DNA of 6,796 nucleotides from NCBI GenBank assembly GCA_017882985.1, contig JADGOK010000047.1, forward strand, positions 1-6,796. The letters are read 5' to 3'. This stretch comes from Acidimicrobiales bacterium. GTDB lineage: Bacteria; Actinomycetota; Acidimicrobiia; Acidimicrobiales; RAAP-2. Positions 5,476 through 6,796 of the stretch are shown here, piece after piece. The position numbers and the translations under genes are program-made. Below the pieces are notes generated by a model. That model was not told the origin of the DNA and searched no databases. It was given only the letters and a program-made list of their open reading frames with translations. Each line of letters begins with the position of its first letter. Within the stretch, counting starts at the first letter, position 1.

Positions 5476-6796
5476 ATGAAGTCAATTGAAGAACGACTCA
5501 TCGCGAGTGACCCCGCGGCGGGCGCGCGGTACACCTCGACGAACTACGACGCGATGATCAGTCGGATCGTCGCCGCGCCCTACGAAAAGTCGGCGACCGC
5601 GTGGCGGGGCTTCAAGGTCCGAATGGCCGGTTCGGTCGCGGCGGCCAGTCTGTTGACCGCGCTCGGGATCACCGCGCTCAACACCGCGGGCAACGCGCTG
5701 CCGGTCCTCGGGTTCGCCTCGGCGAGCACCCACAAGGCGACGGGCTTCGCCTCGGCGAGCCCGTTCATGATCGCGCGCGTCAACTACCAGTTCAACGGCG
5801 CGGACAGATTTCCGACCCAGGGCGGTGTCGCGACGTCCTACGCGCTCAGCGCGCCCAGTGACCCCGCGGCGACACTCAGCGCCATCGCGAGCGTCCTTCA
5901 GGTCGACGTCGCTGCGCCGACGACGACGGACCACGGTCAGTCCTACACCGCGAACGGCTCGCGGTACTCGGGCTGGCTCGTGCCGTACGCCGGGTACGAC
6001 TCGTGGGGCGTGGACAGCAACGCCGCCCAGCCAGCCAGCGTCGCCTCGACGCAGTCGCCCGATCAACTGAGGGCCCTCGCTGTTTCGTTCGCCCAGAAAC
6101 TGGGCTCCTTCGACGTGGGTGCTGCCACGATTGACGCGACCAGTGATCCGGCGGGTCCGACGAACGTCACGGTTCCGCTGCTGGTCAGTGGCGAGAACAC
6201 GGGCCTCGACTACGTCTTCAGTTTCGCCGGTGACGGCACGCTGCTGAGTGCTGGCGGTGAGAGTTTCGCGATCCAGCCGGCGGGGGACTATCCCCTGATT
6301 TCACCGTCGGCCGGCGTGGATCAGATCAACGCCCAGTTCGGCATCGCGACGGGTGTGTTCACCACCGGGGGCATCGCGAGCGCTTCGTCGGGCGGCACGG
6401 GGTCGAGTTCGGGCAGCGTCGGTTCGTCGACCCCGCCGACGGTGACGCCGATGACGAGTGCGTCAACGACGTCCACGGTCGTACCGCCGAGCACGGAACC
6501 GTCATCGCCGACCAGCACCACGGGGCCGGTCACGTCGTCACCACCGTCACCGCCGACGGGAACGATCCCGCCTGATTCAGTGCCGACCACGCCCACCACC
6601 ACGCCACCTCCGACGTTCGTGAACCTGACGGACTATTCGTCCCAGTACGGCGTGTACACGTTGACCAACGGGACGACGATGTTGCTGCCGGTCTACGTCT
6701 ACGACGGCACCATCGAGGGTGACGCGGGTTACCAGGTGAGTTTTCGCGTCGTGCCGATTGACCCCTCGTATCTCGATCTCTCGATGGTGCGGAACT
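5476..6796 (+). CDS. Single-pass membrane protein next to the sigma factor, putative anti-sigma or sensor (3' truncated by window edge)
   Basis: The frame is open from the ATG at 5476 to the window end, giving 440 residues with no stop. Residues 1-48 look cytoplasmic and partly helical (MKSIEERLIASDPAAGARY). A hydrophobic segment at about 50-69, preceded by K47 and R49, is the only clear membrane helix and suggests an N-in topology. Residues about 70-300 form a secreted region with many Gly, Ser, Thr and aromatic residues and a second folded-looking part from about 195 (SPDQLRALAVSFAQKLG). Residues about 302-380 are a Gly/Ser and then Thr/Ser/Pro-rich linker, the likely wall-spanning spacer. 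A new domain starts at about 381 (FVNLTDYSSQYGVYTL) and continues past the window. No cysteine occurs, so the zinc-binding HxxxCxxC anti-sigma motif is absent. Its position 49 nt after an ECF sigma gene makes it a likely membrane regulator or sensor of that factor, by context only. I recognise no named family with confidence. Confidence 0.8.
   Translation, partial: MKSIEERLIASDPAAGARYTSTNYDAMISRIVAAPYEKSATAWRGFKVRMAGSVAAASLLTALGITALNTAGNALPVLGFASASTHKATGFASASPFMIARVNYQFNGADRFPTQGGVATSYALSAPSDPAATLSAIASVLQVDVAAPTTTDHGQSYTANGSRYSGWLVPYAGYDSWGVDSNAAQPASVASTQSPDQLRALAVSFAQKLGSFDVGAATIDATSDPAGPTNVTVPLLVSGENTGLDYVFSFAGDGTLLSAGGESFAIQPAGDYPLISPSAGVDQINAQFGIATGVFTTGGIASASSGGTGSSSGSVGSSTPPTVTPMTSASTTSTVVPPSTEPSSPTSTTGPVTSSPPSPPTGTIPPDSVPTTPTTTPPPTFVNLTDYSSQYGVYTLTNGTTMLLPVYVYDGTIEGDAGYQVSFRVVPIDPSYLDLSMVRN
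5713..5760 (+). repeat. 15-bp perfect direct repeat inside the membrane protein gene
   Basis: TTCGCCTCGGCGAGC occurs at 5713-5727 and 5746-5760, 33 nt apart and in frame. It encodes FASAS twice (GFASAS at residues 79-84 and 90-95) just outside the predicted membrane helix. A small in-frame duplication or biased codon use could explain it. Confidence 0.8.

Noticed and set aside
5447..5479. Ten-codon mini frame whose stop overlaps the membrane protein start (ATGA)
   Set aside because: It could be imagined as a leader peptide, but it has no ribosome binding site, no codon run suggesting attenuation and no hairpin nearby. Chance is the simpler reading.
5506..5871. 15-nt sequence AGTGACCCCGCGGCG present at 5506-5520 and 5857-5871
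   Set aside because: Both copies encode SDPAA in frame with favoured codons. They are far apart with no matching flanks, so codon bias explains them.
5482..6066. 194-codon minus-strand frame opposite the membrane protein
   Set aside because: It is Arg-rich and low in complexity, and it is a shadow of a plus-strand frame that stays open for 440 codons with its own ribosome binding site, a membrane helix and ordered domains.
6321..6602. 93-codon minus-strand frame rich in Val, Gly and Asp
   Set aside because: It is the complement of the Ser/Thr/Pro-rich linker, so its simple composition is explained by that linker.

Overview
The window looks like chromosomal DNA from a high-GC actinobacterium. 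Base composition is GC-rich throughout and GTG starts are common (ferredoxin, first P450, sigma factor). The families present (SerB, a His-ligand-type P450 ferredoxin, soluble P450s, a long aminopeptidase P, and an ECF-type sigma factor beside a membrane protein with a Thr/Pro-rich linker) fit that. The linker style is reminiscent of Acidimicrobiia, but this lineage guess is weak. I see no tRNA, rRNA, CRISPR array, insertion sequence or phage gene.

Layout: (1) 1-457 (+) is the C-terminal part of phosphoserine phosphatase SerB, cut by the window edge. (2) 458-659 is a spacer with no convincing gene. (3) 660-3313 (+) is a compact electron-transfer/oxygenase operon: a 66-residue ferredoxin, a P450 overlapping it by 4 nt, and a second P450 42 nt later. 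The P450s are tandem paralogues, about 75% identical by my manual alignment. They share the haem, I-helix and ExxR cores but diverge in blocks that probably contact substrate. (4) 3321-4814 (-) is a complete aminopeptidase P, convergent with the P450 operon and only 7 nt from it. (5) 4815-4922 is a divergent promoter region with a plausible sigma-70-type promoter and short repeats. (6) 4923-5426 (+) is a small ECF-type sigma factor. (7) From 5476 to the window end (+) is an open reading frame of at least 440 residues. It encodes a cysteine-free single-pass membrane protein with a short cytoplasmic N-terminus, a secreted region, a Ser/Thr/Pro linker and a further C-terminal domain.

How the genes may work together: the ferredoxin probably passes electrons from a reductase encoded elsewhere to one or both P450s, whose substrate cannot be read from the sequence. 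The sigma factor and the membrane protein look like a two-gene signalling unit in which the membrane protein would sense or restrain the sigma factor. It lacks the zinc-binding anti-sigma motif, and this pair is the least explained part of the window. SerB and PepP are housekeeping genes that probably have no functional tie to their neighbours.
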